From: Natronococcus amylolyticus DSM 10524
Lineage (GTDB): Archaea; Halobacteriota; Halobacteria; Halobacteriales; Natrialbaceae
DNA: 64,000 nucleotides
Direction of reading: 5' to 3'
NCBI RefSeq assembly: GCF_000337675.1
Contig: NZ_AOIB01000021.1
Coordinates: forward strand, 249,632 to 313,631
Positions 26,551 to 35,516 of this stretch are shown one piece after another. The notes under the pieces were generated by a model, which did no database searches, was not told the DNA's origin, and was given only the letters and a program-made list of their open reading frames with translations. The stretch's first letter is position 1; the number at the start of each line of letters is the position of its first letter. The position numbers were made by a program, and so were the translations under genes.

Positions 26551-26647
26551 GACACACCGTTTCACACCGGAGATGAAAAGCTTTGTCGCAGTCGCACTCC
26601 GGGTGCGAAATCCGCAGCCGAGAACCTGCTCCCAACGACGACGTCCG

Positions 26648-27625
26648 TTAGGCTGGGGCCGCCGAGTCGGAGGCCTCGAGCAGCTCCTTGTACCGGTTGC
26701 GGATGGTGACCTCGGAGATGCTGGCGACCTCGCTGACGTCGTTCTGGGTGACCTTCTCGTTGGTAAGCAGGGCGGCGGCGTAGACGGCGGCGGCCGCGAG
26801 GCCGACCGGCGACTTGCCGCTGTGGACGCCCTCCTGTCGGGCCGACTCGAGCAGATCGCGGGCCATGCGCTCGGTCTCGTCGGAGAGATCGAGGTCGCTG
26901 ACGAACCGCGGTACGTAGTGTTCGGGGTCGGCGGGCTGGACCTCAAGCCCGAGTTCCCGGATCACGTAGCGGTACGTGCGGGTCAGCTCCATCTTGTCGA
27001 CGCGGCTGACCGCGGAGATCTCGTCGAGGCTACGGGGGGTGCCGGCCTGACGAGCCGCGGCGTACAGCGCAGCGGTTGCGACGCCCTCGATCGATCGGCC
27101 AGGCAGCAGGTCTTCCTCGAGGGCCCGCCGGTAGATGACGCTTGCAGTCTCGCGGACGTTCTCGGGGAGGCCGAGCGCACTGGCCATGCGGTCGATCTCA
27201 CCGAGGGCCTGCTTGAGGTTGCGCTCCTTGGAGTCGCGGGTGCGGAAGCGCTCGTTCCAGGTGCGAAGACGCTGCATCTTCTGGCGCTGGCGACTCGAGA
27301 GCGAGCGGCCGTAGGCGTCCTTGTCCTGCCAGCCGATGTTCGTCGACAGTCCCTGGTCGTGCATCATGTTCGTCGTCGGGGCGCCGACCCGGGACTTCTC
27401 GTCCTTCTCGGCAGCGTCGAAGGCGCGCCACTCGGGGCCGCGGTCGATCTCGTCTTCCTCGACGACGAGCCCGCAGTCCTGACATACCGTCTCGGCGTGC
27501 TCGGTGTCCGAGATGACCCGGCCACCACACTCCGGACACTGCTCCTTTTCGCCCTGTTCCGCTTGGGTTTCCTCCTCGGTTGTCGTCTCGTCCTCTCGGG
27601 TGTAAGTTCGAATGTTGTCTGTCAT
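26648..27625 (-). CDS. tfb: Transcription initiation factor IIB
   Basis: 325 aa general transcription factor that bridges TBP, the BRE and RNA polymerase. The zinc ribbon at residues 30-51 has CPEC and CQDC; the B-finger/linker (STNIGWQDKDAYGRSLSSRQ) follows; two cyclin repeats cover about 125-215 (GRSIEGVATAALYAAARQAG) and 220-315 (GKSPVGLAAAAVYAAALLTN), ending with the HTH VASISEVTIRNRYKELLEA. Haloarchaea carry several TFBs; which one this is cannot be told. The nearest TATA element (TTTATATG near 27711-27719) is about 90 nt upstream, so unlike its neighbours this gene probably has a 5' leader of about 60 nt. Confidence 0.95.
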   Translation of the reverse strand: MTDNIRTYTREDETTTEEETQAEQGEKEQCPECGGRVISDTEHAETVCQDCGLVVEEDEIDRGPEWRAFDAAEKDEKSRVGAPTTNMMHDQGLSTNIGWQDKDAYGRSLSSRQRQKMQRLRTWNERFRTRDSKERNLKQALGEIDRMASALGLPENVRETASVIYRRALEEDLLPGRSIEGVATAALYAAARQAGTPRSLDEISAVSRVDKMELTRTYRYVIRELGLEVQPADPEHYVPRFVSDLDLSDETERMARDLLESARQEGVHSGKSPVGLAAAAVYAAALLTNEKVTQNDVSEVASISEVTIRNRYKELLEASDSAAPA

Positions 27626-27802
27626 GGTTGGGATGGTTACTCGGGGCTACCGGGTGGGGATGCCAGAAGAAACCCGGCTGCCTCAGTTAACATATTGTAA
27701 GACCGTAACCCATATAAAGATTTCGCCTACGTTATAAACTAACCGGTACTTTTGGTATATACGTTTCGGTTACATAGTGATTGATCGTGTACGTCTCCCG
27801 AG

Positions 27803-28090
27803 CTACTCGACGGTAAACAGATGGCCCTCCGTCGGCACCTCGAAGAGGCCGATCCGAGCGCCCGCATCGAGCCAGGCGTGACCGTACGAGAACGACGCGA
27901 GCGCGTTGACGGGGTCGTCCTGCTCGCGGAAGTGGCGACCGTCCTCGAGGTAGGACGCCGCCATCCCGTAACAGTCCTCTGCAGCGTCGGCCATCGGCGT
28001 TCCATCCGGCGGCGCGATCGACGCCGCCTCGAGCGCCTCCGCGAGCAGTTCGCCGTACCGATCCGTCTTCTCCTCGAGGTCCGCGGTCAT
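27803..28090 (-). CDS. DUF357 domain protein
   Basis: 95 aa helical protein: MTADLEEKTDRYGELLAEAL, then AAEDCYGMAASYLEDGRHFR, DPVNALASFSYGHAWLDAG. This matches archaeal DUF357, in which a NALASFSYG(H)xWLDAG block is the most conserved part. Function unknown, probably a small helical bundle. ATG at 28090 begins the conserved region. It is divergent from the DUF389 gene across 93 bp. Confidence 0.78.
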   Translation of the reverse strand: MTADLEEKTDRYGELLAEALEAASIAPPDGTPMADAAEDCYGMAASYLEDGRHFREQDDPVNALASFSYGHAWLDAGARIGLFEVPTEGHLFTVE

Positions 28091-28183
28091 GGTCGGGTCT
28101 CGTCGCTCGAGACCGTAAGTGCGTCGCCGAGCGTCGGAAACGGAACGATATGCCTTTCCGAATGGCCAAGAGACGAGTTGGGA

Positions 28184-29479
28184 ATGCGACTTCTCCAAGT
28201 GCTCGTTCCCGACGAGAGGCGGAGCGAAGCACTTCGGGTTCTCGACGACGAGGGGCTCGACTACGTTCGAACCAGCGAGTGCAGCGAGGAGGTCGACGCC
28301 GAACTGATCACACTGCCGGTTCCGACCCAGGCCGTCGACCACGTGCTGACCTCCCTGCGGGAGGCCGGAATCGAGGACGAGTTCATCGTCGTCTCCGCGA
28401 TCGAAACCGCCCGCACGCCCCAAATCGAGGAGCTCGAAGAGCGGTTCGTCAACGGCCGCGAGGAGGACGACAGCATCGCCAAAGCGGAGATCCGGTCGAA
28501 GGCGTTGAATATGACGCCGGGCCCCGTCACCTACTACGCGATGACCCTACTGAGCGCGATCGTGGCGACCGCAGGCTTGCTGCTCGATTCGCCCGCCGTC
28601 GTCGTCGGCTCGATGGTGATCGCGCCACAGATCAGTGCGGCACTGACCGGAACCGTCGGGCTCGTCCTCGACGACCGCCGGATGTTCGTCGACGGGGTGT
28701 CGGCGATGGTGATCGGACTGCTCGCGGCGATGCTCGGGGCGTTCGCGTTCGCCTGGTTGGTCCGAACTGGTGGCGTCGTTCCGGGCACTATCGATATCAC
28801 GGCGATCGAGCAGGTCCAGAACCGAATCTCGCCGGGGCTGCTCGCGCTCGTCGTGGGCGTCTGTGCCGGCGCCGCGGGCGCGTTCGGGCTCGCGACGGCG
28901 ATTCCGGTCTCACTGGTCGGCGTGATGATCGCCGCTGCGCTCATTCCGGCGGCCGCGGCGGTCGGCATCGGGCTCGCCTGGGGCGATGTCGGCGTTGCGA
29001 TCGGCGCGTTCGTCCTGGTCGCGATCAACGCCACGTCGATCCTGCTCGCCGGACTCGTCGTCTTCTGGTATCTCGGCTACCGGCCCGACGGGTGGACCCG
29101 GGGTAACCTCCGGGCGAACATCACCAGGGACCGACTCGGCACGGTCGCCGTCATGGCCCTCATTAGTATCGTGGTGCTGGCCGGCGCCGGTGTCGTGCTC
29201 GGCCAACACGTCGTCTTCGAAAGCGAGGTCAACGACGAAGTTCGGTCGGCACTCGACGACGACGAGTACGAGGAGCTCGAACTGGTCGAACTCGAGACGG
29301 AGTTCTACGACGGCGGTGCGATCAGCAACGAGACGGGCGTAACCGTCGCCGTTCGACGCCCCGCCGACGTCCCGTATCCCGACCTCGCGACAACCCTCGA
29401 GGACCGCCTCGAAGCAGAGACGGATCACGAGGTGTCCGTTATCCTGGAGTTCATCGAGGGAGCGGCTGCGGACGGGTAG
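28184..29479 (+). CDS. DUF389 / TIGR00341 family membrane protein
   Basis: 431 aa. A soluble ACT-like N-terminal domain of about 105 residues (MRLLQVLVPDERRSEALRVL onward) is followed by the DUF389 membrane domain with about six helices (residues 115-330), including SPAVVVGSMVIAPQISAALT and ATAIPVSLVGVMIAAALIPA, and then a second soluble extracytoplasmic domain of about 90 residues. The family is unassigned in function, possibly transport. ATG at 28184 coincides with the start of homology. Confidence 0.85.
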   Translation: MRLLQVLVPDERRSEALRVLDDEGLDYVRTSECSEEVDAELITLPVPTQAVDHVLTSLREAGIEDEFIVVSAIETARTPQIEELEERFVNGREEDDSIAKAEIRSKALNMTPGPVTYYAMTLLSAIVATAGLLLDSPAVVVGSMVIAPQISAALTGTVGLVLDDRRMFVDGVSAMVIGLLAAMLGAFAFAWLVRTGGVVPGTIDITAIEQVQNRISPGLLALVVGVCAGAAGAFGLATAIPVSLVGVMIAAALIPAAAAVGIGLAWGDVGVAIGAFVLVAINATSILLAGLVVFWYLGYRPDGWTRGNLRANITRDRLGTVAVMALISIVVLAGAGVVLGQHVVFESEVNDEVRSALDDDEYEELELVELETEFYDGGAISNETGVTVAVRRPADVPYPDLATTLEDRLEAETDHEVSVILEFIEGAAADG

Positions 29480-29547
29480 ACCGGTTGTACACCGCGAACG
29501 GCGCTGGGAACGCAAGGGGTTTAGGTCCAGTTTCCTAACAACGGTGT

Positions 29548-30867
29548 ATGAGCGAGCAGCCACGCGTCGAGATCTACACCAAGACGCAGTGTCCCTACTG
29601 CGACAAGGCGAAGGACCTCTTCGATAGCAAGGGTATCGAGTACGAGACGTACAACGTCACCGGCGACGACGAGCTGTTCGAGGAGATGGTCGAGCGCGCC
29701 GAGGGCCGCAAGACCGCTCCCGAGGTCTTCATCGACGACGAACTCATCGGCGGCTGGGACGAGACCGCCGCGCTCGAGGAAACTGGCGAACTTGACGAGA
29801 AGCTCGGGCTCGTTACCGATGGTGGCTCGGAGACCGAACACCGCAAGCTGATCATCGCCGGCACCGGGATCGCCGGTCTCACCGCGGCGATCTACGCCGG
29901 TCGGGGCGACAACCAGCCGCTGGTCATCGAGGGCGACGAGCCCGGCGGCCAGCTCACCCTGACCACCGACGTCGCCAACTATCCCGGCTTTCCGGAGGGG
30001 ATCAGCGGTCCCGACCTGGTCAACAACATGAAAGAGCAGGCCAAACAGTTCGGCGCCGAGCTCAAAAACGGCATCATCGAGTCCGTCGATGCGGACCAGC
30101 GCCCGTTCCGCGTCGAACTCACGAACGGCGACGTTTACACCGCCGACGCGATCATCGCCGCCTCCGGTGCCAGCGCCCGAACCCTCGGCATCCCCGGCGA
30201 GGACGAGCTGATGGGCTACGGGCTCTCGACGTGTGCGACCTGCGACGGCGCGTTCTTCCGCGACGAGGACATGCTCGTCGTCGGCGGGGGCGACGCCGCA
30301 ATGGAGGAGGCGACGTTCCTCACGAAGTTCGCCGACACCGTCTACATCGCCCACCGACGCGAGGAGTTCCGCGCCGAGCAGTACTGGATCGACCGCGTCC
30401 ACGAGAAGGTCGAGGAGGGCGAGATCGAGATTATGAAAAACACCGAGGTCACCGAGATCCACGGCTCTCAGGAGGCAGGCGTCGACCACGTCACCCTCGT
30501 CGAGAACGAGCAGGGCCACCCGACCGACCGACTCGACGACCCCGAGACCAACGAGTTCGAGTTCGACGTCGGCGCGGTCTTCTTCGCCATCGGTCACACG
30601 CCGAACACGGCGTACCTCGAGGGCACCGGCGTCACGATGGACGACGAGGGCTACCTCCGTACGCAGGGCGGCGACGGCGGCGGACAGACCGAGACCGACG
30701 TCCCCGGCATCTTCGGCGCCGGCGACGTCGTCGACTACCACTACCAGCAGGCCGTCACGGCCGCCGGAATGGGCTCGAAGGCGGCACTGGACGCCGACGA
30801 GTACCTCGAGGACCTCGAGCGCGCCGAGTCGAGCGCCGAGACCGAGGCCGCCGCGGCCGACGACTGA
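29548..30867 (+). CDS. Glutaredoxin-thioredoxin reductase fusion protein
   Basis: 439 aa. Residues 1-88 form a glutaredoxin domain with active site CPYC (Cys15, Cys18) and cis-Pro motif KTAPEVFIDDELIGG. Residues 98-425 form a complete thioredoxin reductase: FAD motif LIIAGTGIAGLTAAIYAG, redox pair CATC (Cys229, Cys232), NADPH motif VVGGGDAAMEEA with HRR at 269-271, and GIFGAGDVVD. An acidic tail ends the protein. Expected to move electrons from NAD(P)H through FAD and the Cys pair to the attached glutaredoxin, or to a separate partner. ATG at 29548 follows a TTTAGG element by about 28 nt. Confidence 0.9.
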   Translation: MSEQPRVEIYTKTQCPYCDKAKDLFDSKGIEYETYNVTGDDELFEEMVERAEGRKTAPEVFIDDELIGGWDETAALEETGELDEKLGLVTDGGSETEHRKLIIAGTGIAGLTAAIYAGRGDNQPLVIEGDEPGGQLTLTTDVANYPGFPEGISGPDLVNNMKEQAKQFGAELKNGIIESVDADQRPFRVELTNGDVYTADAIIAASGASARTLGIPGEDELMGYGLSTCATCDGAFFRDEDMLVVGGGDAAMEEATFLTKFADTVYIAHRREEFRAEQYWIDRVHEKVEEGEIEIMKNTEVTEIHGSQEAGVDHVTLVENEQGHPTDRLDDPETNEFEFDVGAVFFAIGHTPNTAYLEGTGVTMDDEGYLRTQGGDGGGQTETDVPGIFGAGDVVDYHYQQAVTAAGMGSKAALDADEYLEDLERAESSAETEAAAADD

Positions 30868-30869
30868 AC

Positions 30870-31067
30870 TCAGTTCTCGCTTTCCCAGCGGTCGGCCAGT
30901 ACTGCTGCAATTACGACCCCGAACGTGAGTCCCGACGACGCACCTAACAGGAGGTCGTCGAAGACGGCGACGAACCCGACGGCGATGACGACCCCGCAGG
31001 CGAGTCCGACAGCGAGGGCCTTCACGGTCCGTTCCCGATCCGTCATCGCCTCGCCGGTTTCGTTCAT
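30870..31067 (-). CDS. Small two-helix membrane protein
   Basis: 65 aa starting MNETGEAMTDRERTVKALAV. Two hydrophobic segments (ALAVGLACGVVIAVGFVAVF and LLGASSGLTFGVVIAAVLA) enclose a short loop, and the tail is polar (DRWESEN). No family recognised. The ATG at 31067 is chosen because the upstream frame is Arg/Ser/Pro-rich and not halophile-like; the ATG seven codons further in is an alternative. Convergent with the fusion reductase gene, two bases between stops. Confidence 0.6.
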   Translation of the reverse strand: MNETGEAMTDRERTVKALAVGLACGVVIAVGFVAVFDDLLLGASSGLTFGVVIAAVLADRWESEN

Positions 31068-31549
31068 TACCGGACGTGGGTTCGAAGACGGCTTGAGGGT
31101 ACTGGTCGGCTCGAGGAACCGTCCGTTCGTCTCAGCGAGAGCGAGTCCGAACTGCGTCGCGTTCGCCGCTCGGTCTTCGTTCCGATTGCATAGATACGGA
31201 ACAGCCCTCTTCTCCGAGACTACCCGGGCCACACTGCGGTGGCGCGCGCTGGCGATCAGGTCGAGCGATAGCGAGAACTGATCGTTAACATCGTGTGAGG
31301 GATGAACGAGGGAACGGAGTGACTAAGAGAATCGGCTGGGGAGGGCGTGGCAATCCCGTGTGTCCAGAAGTAGCAGAACGGTATTGTCAGCCACAGTAGT
31401 AGATCGAGCCATTATGTCTGCCTCTTTGTCCACTAAGTTTGAATCACGACTCTCCTGCGCCTCGATGATCAGAATCGGAAACTACTGCGAAGCGTCGCCA
31501 CTTCGGGGCGTGAGGGTTCAAAAAAGGCGGAGTGTCGCGAATCGCAAGG
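31068..31549. other. Gene-poor intergenic stretch
   Basis: About 480 bp with no convincing gene. Open frames here are serine/arginine-rich and lack the acidic bias of the neighbours. It holds the promoter region of the small membrane gene at its left end and the T-run of the S-layer terminator at its right end (a run of six A at about 31520-31525 on the plus strand). A small RNA cannot be ruled out. Confidence 0.4.
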
Positions 31550-31566
31550 ACCGGACGGAGTCCGGT
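31550..31566 (-). terminator. Hairpin terminator of the S-layer gene
   Basis: Perfect 7-bp stem ACCGGAC gga GTCCGGT, 12 nt beyond the stop codon of the surface glycoprotein. On the minus strand it is followed, about 25 nt later, by a run of six T. A good candidate for a strong terminator behind a highly expressed gene. Confidence 0.6.
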
Positions 31567-31578
31567 AGTTAGTCGGCG

Positions 31579-33990
31579 TTAGTTCTGACGGCGGAGCGCG
31601 AGCATCGCGGCGCCGAGCAGTGCGACGATGGCGACGGCGACACCGAATCCGGGCACGGTCTCGTCGTCGTCGTCGGCGTCGTCAGCACCGTTGGCGTCGT
31701 CGCCGTTGGCACCGTTCTCACCGTTCTCACCGTTGGCGCCGTTCTCACCGTTCTCACCGTTGGCGCCGTTCTCGCCGTTCTCACCGTTCGCGTCGCCCTC
31801 GTCGCTGACGGTCAGCGTACCGGATGCGCTGTCGTCGTCAGTCTCGACGGACCAGTCGATGTCAGCTTCTTCGCTGGTGTCGAAGTCGAAGGACTCGCTC
31901 ACGGAGTCACCGGCGTCGAGCTCGAGCTCCTCGGTGTACTCCTCGTCACCGACGGTGGCCTCGAGCGTCGCGTTGCCGGCCTCGCCGTTGTTGTTCACGA
32001 CGTCCACGTCGAGGCTGGCGTCATCGTCAACGTTGACCTCGGATGGGGCGTCGGCGTCAATCTTGAAGCCGTCCTTCGTCTCCTCCTCATCGTCGTCGGC
32101 GGCGGAGACGAAGACGGCGTCGACGTCGTCGTCGTCAGTCTCAGCGTCGCCGACCGATGCGCTGAGGGTACGGATCTCGTCGTCCTCATCGTGGCTGCTC
32201 AGGTCGAAGGTCGTCGCGAGGACGCCGTCGTCGTCGACCTCAGCGTCGGACGTGTAGATCTCCGAACTCGCGCGGAGTCGGAAGTCACCGTCCGTGCCCG
32301 GCGCGAGGTTCGTCTCGGCCGTGATCTCGGACTCGTTGCTGTTCTCGATCTGGAGCTGACCCTCGTCGTCCTCGTCACCGACGAATTCGACGAAGGACTC
32401 CTCGACATCGAACTGCGCTTCAGCGGTTTCCTCGTCGTCGACATAGTCGTTGTCGTCGCCGACGGTGAACGTGACGTCCCAGGTCTCGTCAGCCTCGAGG
32501 TCCGCTTCGTCCTCGACATCAACGACGACGAAGAAGCGGTTCTCGTCTTCATCGACGATGACGTCATCGCCTTCCTCGAGTTCGATCGTGTCAGCGCTGC
32601 CGTAGCGCGGCTCGTCGGTATCCTCGAACTTGAGTTCGAGGTCCTCTTCGCCAGTCCACTGACCGTCATCGATACCGTAGCTGTAGATACCGGACGCTTC
32701 GACGCCGACAACGAGGAGGTCTTCCTCAGCAACCGAGTCGCTCTCGGTCGAGTCCTCGATGTCCTCGAGTTCGATTTCATCCGCATCGAACTCGTCACCA
32801 GGCGCGATCCAGGTGTTCATGTCGCCGGTCGATCGGTCGTCGAGAACGAGGACCGCAGCGTCGGTCTCGTCCTCAGTTCCGGGGAAGACTTCCAGCTCGT
32901 AGTCACCGGGGAGGAGGCGCTCGTCCTCATCCGCGTCGAGGGTAGCGTCCTCATCCTCGTCGAGTGCTTCCGTCACGTCAACATCAACAGGCTCACCTTC
33001 GTCATCAGTAACGGTGACGGGGTCACCGTCTTCCTGGCCCGCTTCGTAGGAGTCGAACTCGACCGTCAGGTTGTCAGCATCGCTGACGTCCTCGTCCTCA
33101 GCGGTCTCGATCTCAGCGGTGTAGTACTCTTCTTCGTCCGTCACGGTAATTGTGACGTCCTCAGTGCCGTCGTGGTCGACGCCGAACTCGGCGACGTCAC
33201 CGACGTTCTGCTCGTAGGTGGATTCGTTGAACTGTGCGTCAGCTTCCGGCTCCTCACCGACCGTGATCTCGGCGGAGTCCTCGGCCGTCGTGTCAACGAC
33301 GTCGACCGTGAACTCGTAGTCGCCGGTGCTCTCGTCGGAGAAGTCAGCCTCGAGGTCGTCATCTTCGTTGACTTCCTCGATGAGGACCGCATCCTCAAGC
33401 TCTTCATCTTCAGCGTCCTCGAAGATCTCCGTGAGGTCGTCCTCGTCGATGCTCTCGTTCTCGTGCTCGCCGCTCACGTGAACGTCAACATCCTCGCGGT
33501 CATCGAGGTCCTCGATGGTGAGGGTACCGTCCTCGGTCACGACGTCAGCGTCGAAGTCGACATCGATCGAGTGCTCGTTAGCCCAGAAGGTACCGAGGTC
33601 GTCAACATCGAATTCTGCCTCACTGGTGTCACCAGTGTAGTACAGGTGGTACGGTTCGTCGTCCTCGAGCTCGTCCGTCTCGACGGTCACGATACCATCG
33701 TCGTCAGGTCGGAGCGTGTCGAGGGTTTCTGCGTCACCGTCCTCGGTGTGGATACCGTCCTTCAGCTGAACGGGCTCGTCGAAGTCACCGTCGACTTCGA
33801 GTTCCTGTCCGATCCAGATATCTTCACCACTGAGGCTATCGTCCTCAGTGAGGTCAAACTCTACTTGGTCATTGCTGTTGGCCGCTGCCGCCCCTGCGAA
33901 GGACATCGACATGGCGACCACAGACATGACCATCAGCGCAGCAAGGAACGCTGCACGTCCCTTTTCGCGGAATGAAGTTTCGCTTGTCAT
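31579..33990 (-). CDS. S-layer-type surface glycoprotein with PGF-CTERM anchor
   Basis: 803 aa, extremely acidic. N-terminal Sec-type signal (MTSETSFREKGRAAFLAALM, cleavage near AAAA-N at about residue 36), a long ectodomain of Ig-like beta-sandwich repeats, then a low-complexity linker of Asn-Gly-Glu/Ala units (about residues 735-772) and a C-terminal PGFG motif at 780 followed by a membrane helix and LRRQN. PGF-CTERM proteins are cut and lipid-anchored by archaeosortase ArtA. At least five N-glycosylation sequons are present (NES several times, NLT, NAT). ATG at 33990; a TATTA-type TATA element near 34105-34120 implies a leader of roughly 90 nt, as in other csg genes. Confidence 0.85.
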   Translation of the reverse strand: MTSETSFREKGRAAFLAALMVMSVVAMSMSFAGAAAANSNDQVEFDLTEDDSLSGEDIWIGQELEVDGDFDEPVQLKDGIHTEDGDAETLDTLRPDDDGIVTVETDELEDDEPYHLYYTGDTSEAEFDVDDLGTFWANEHSIDVDFDADVVTEDGTLTIEDLDDREDVDVHVSGEHENESIDEDDLTEIFEDAEDEELEDAVLIEEVNEDDDLEADFSDESTGDYEFTVDVVDTTAEDSAEITVGEEPEADAQFNESTYEQNVGDVAEFGVDHDGTEDVTITVTDEEEYYTAEIETAEDEDVSDADNLTVEFDSYEAGQEDGDPVTVTDDEGEPVDVDVTEALDEDEDATLDADEDERLLPGDYELEVFPGTEDETDAAVLVLDDRSTGDMNTWIAPGDEFDADEIELEDIEDSTESDSVAEEDLLVVGVEASGIYSYGIDDGQWTGEEDLELKFEDTDEPRYGSADTIELEEGDDVIVDEDENRFFVVVDVEDEADLEADETWDVTFTVGDDNDYVDDEETAEAQFDVEESFVEFVGDEDDEGQLQIENSNESEITAETNLAPGTDGDFRLRASSEIYTSDAEVDDDGVLATTFDLSSHDEDDEIRTLSASVGDAETDDDDVDAVFVSAADDDEEETKDGFKIDADAPSEVNVDDDASLDVDVVNNNGEAGNATLEATVGDEEYTEELELDAGDSVSESFDFDTSEEADIDWSVETDDDSASGTLTVSDEGDANGENGENGANGENGENGANGENGENGANGDDANGADDADDDDETVPGFGVAVAIVALLGAAMLALRRQN
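31704..31790 (-). repeat. 27-bp tandem repeat encoding the Asn-Gly linker
   Basis: About three near-identical 27-bp units inside the surface glycoprotein gene, each encoding the 9-residue block GENGENGAN. The repeat is coding and in frame; repeat number is likely to vary between strains. Confidence 0.7.
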
Positions 33991-34421
33991 TTGTTGTCTT
34001 GTTGGTTGGTTTGCGTGCGATCGAGCGGAGAGCGAGTCAACCATCAGCGGTGTCGCAGCCGACTCGCCCCGGGTAGGGGTAATCGCCTCTTTTGGCAACT
34101 GTGTAATAAGCTTTCTGAACAACCACTCCAATTTCTAATATATCTAATTCCGCTCGATAGCTGTTTATCAAGATGTTTTAGCGCCTCTCGAGTATTCCAT
34201 AGCACTATCCTGTAAACTACTGATTGACTGATTCTACTCCTCTATCGTACGTATTTCTTAGTTATGAGTATAGAGTAGATGCAATCCAAGAGGGAATTAG
34301 AGTTAATTTGATACTGGTGTCAATCACAGAGGGTTCCCTCGAGCCACCCTCTCGAGAACACCGAACTACCACCGCTAAAACGACAGAAAGACTACGCGCG
34401 AAAAGAGCCGACCGCCGACGC
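33991..34421. other. AT-rich promoter and leader region of the S-layer gene
   Basis: About 430 bp without a gene. The left third is the presumed 5' leader of the surface glycoprotein; GCTTATTACAC (minus strand, around 34105-34120) is the best TATA candidate. Beyond 34120 the sequence is clearly AT-richer than its surroundings (TATATCTAATT, TTAGAGTTAATTTGATAC on the plus strand) and may hold upstream activating sites. No open frame with haloarchaeal composition was found. Confidence 0.45.
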
Positions 34422-34916
34422 CTACCCTTGAGCGTCCCGATACCGATGCAGCGCCCACACCGTGACGGACGCGAGTCCCGCAACCAGCGCGGGCCAGCGG
34501 TCGCTGCTCAGGTAGAGCCCGCCCGCGGGTGGGCGGTAGTCGAGCAGAGGCCAGAAGACCGCGTAGGCCTGGCCCGACGGCGTGATGAGCGCGATATCTA
34601 GCACGTGGTGGGAGGCGGCGCCGAGCAGAAACAGCGCGAACGCCTGCCGTCGATACTCGGGTGCGAGCAACAGCGCCGTCAGCAGGCCGAGCAAAATCGT
34701 CCCCCCAAGGGTGTGCAGCGGCGCCCAGGAGAAGGGGATCCCTAGCAGGTACTGCATCAGGCCGTCGGGGAGGAAGATCTCGGCTTTCACGAAGTCCGGC
34801 GCGAGCGCGCCGACCATGACGATCGTGACGTGGGCCGGCCCCATCCAGTCGTAGCGGAAGGCCAGCACCATCCCCAGCACGTAGCCCGCCAGCACGTGGG
34901 TGAGGACGTCAGCCAC
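34422..34916 (-). CDS. DUF457 / YdjM-family metal-dependent membrane hydrolase
   Basis: 164 aa integral membrane protein with about four helices. LTHVLAGYVLGMVLAFRYDW, VGALAPDFVKAE, LHTLGGTILLG and GAASHHVLDIAL carry the His/Asp pattern of the LexA-regulated YdjM (DUF457) family. Start is GTG at 34916: it has a strong ribosome site GGAGGTGAT a few bases upstream and overlaps the preceding gene by 8 bp, showing translational coupling. Role unknown, probably membrane-lipid or metal related. Confidence 0.78.
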   Translation of the reverse strand: MADVLTHVLAGYVLGMVLAFRYDWMGPAHVTIVMVGALAPDFVKAEIFLPDGLMQYLLGIPFSWAPLHTLGGTILLGLLTALLLAPEYRRQAFALFLLGAASHHVLDIALITPSGQAYAVFWPLLDYRPPAGGLYLSSDRWPALVAGLASVTVWALHRYRDAQG

Positions 34917-35511
34917 CGCGATCACCTCCCGCGGGCGCCTCGAGCGCGTCGTCGGTCCGCTCACGGCCGTCCTCGGCGGCCGACTCTCTGGATTTATCAC
35001 GCGACCGCGCACGCTCGCGCGGAACGAACGCGAGTCGCTCGAGGTCAAACCGCCAGTCCCGAAGCACGCGGCCAACGACCAAGAGTCCGCCAAGCAGCGA
35101 GATCAGCATCATGTACTGCGTGTCGCCGGGCTCCTGAACGGTCGCCCGCTCCGCAGCCAGGGTGTCCTCGTCCTCGAGCGTCCCGGAGGCCGTGACCTGG
35201 TCGCCGACCTCGAGGGCGTCGTCGGTGTTCTGGACGGCCGCGTCGGCCTCGAGGACCGTGAACTGGCCGTAACCACTCGCACGCGTCGCGATGACGACCG
35301 GATCGGTCTCGACGACCTCGCCGCCGAGGACGACCTCCTCGCCGACGTAGCCGGCCCGGTCGTTGGGCACCTCGGTCTCGTCGGGGAGTTCGCTCTCCAT
35401 CGGCTCGGCGGGGCTGGCGCCGGCCCAGACGATCAGCCCGGCGAGGGCCACGACGACGAGTCCGATCGCGAGAAGGCGGGCGCCCTGTCCGAACGGCTCT
35501 CGGCTCGACAT
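34909..35511 (-). CDS. Membrane protein with OB-fold-like extracytoplasmic domain
   Basis: 200 aa. An N-terminal transmembrane segment (LLAIGLVVVALAGLIVWAGA) leads to a soluble beta-rich domain, residues 40-120 (GYVGEEVVLGGEVVETDPVV, ALEVGDQVTASGTLEDEDTL) resembling an OB-fold of the tRNA_anti/BOF type, then a second membrane helix (YMMLISLLGGLLVVGRVL) and a basic-acidic cytosolic tail. No catalytic motif. ATG at 35511; it sits between the PAP2 phosphatase (5-bp gap) and the DUF457 gene (8-bp overlap), all one operon. Confidence 0.68.
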   Translation of the reverse strand: MSSREPFGQGARLLAIGLVVVALAGLIVWAGASPAEPMESELPDETEVPNDRAGYVGEEVVLGGEVVETDPVVIATRASGYGQFTVLEADAAVQNTDDALEVGDQVTASGTLEDEDTLAAERATVQEPGDTQYMMLISLLGGLLVVGRVLRDWRFDLERLAFVPRERARSRDKSRESAAEDGRERTDDALEAPAGGDRGG

Positions 35512-35516
35512 TCGGT

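Noticed and set aside
27650..27677. CCGGGT / ACCCGG stem in the presumed tfb leader
   Set aside because: Only 6 bp with a 16-nt loop, a common chance event in GC-rich DNA; kept only as a remark that tfb probably has a leader.
31697..31800. Regularly spaced GTTCTCACC repeats suspected as a CRISPR array
   Set aside because: The repeats are contiguous with no spacers and lie in frame inside the surface glycoprotein, encoding its Asn-Gly-Glu linker.
32191..33975. 594-codon plus-strand frame opposite the surface glycoprotein gene
   Set aside because: Complement of the Asp/Glu/Thr-rich glycoprotein codons gives Val/Leu-rich nonsense; no promoter and no homology.
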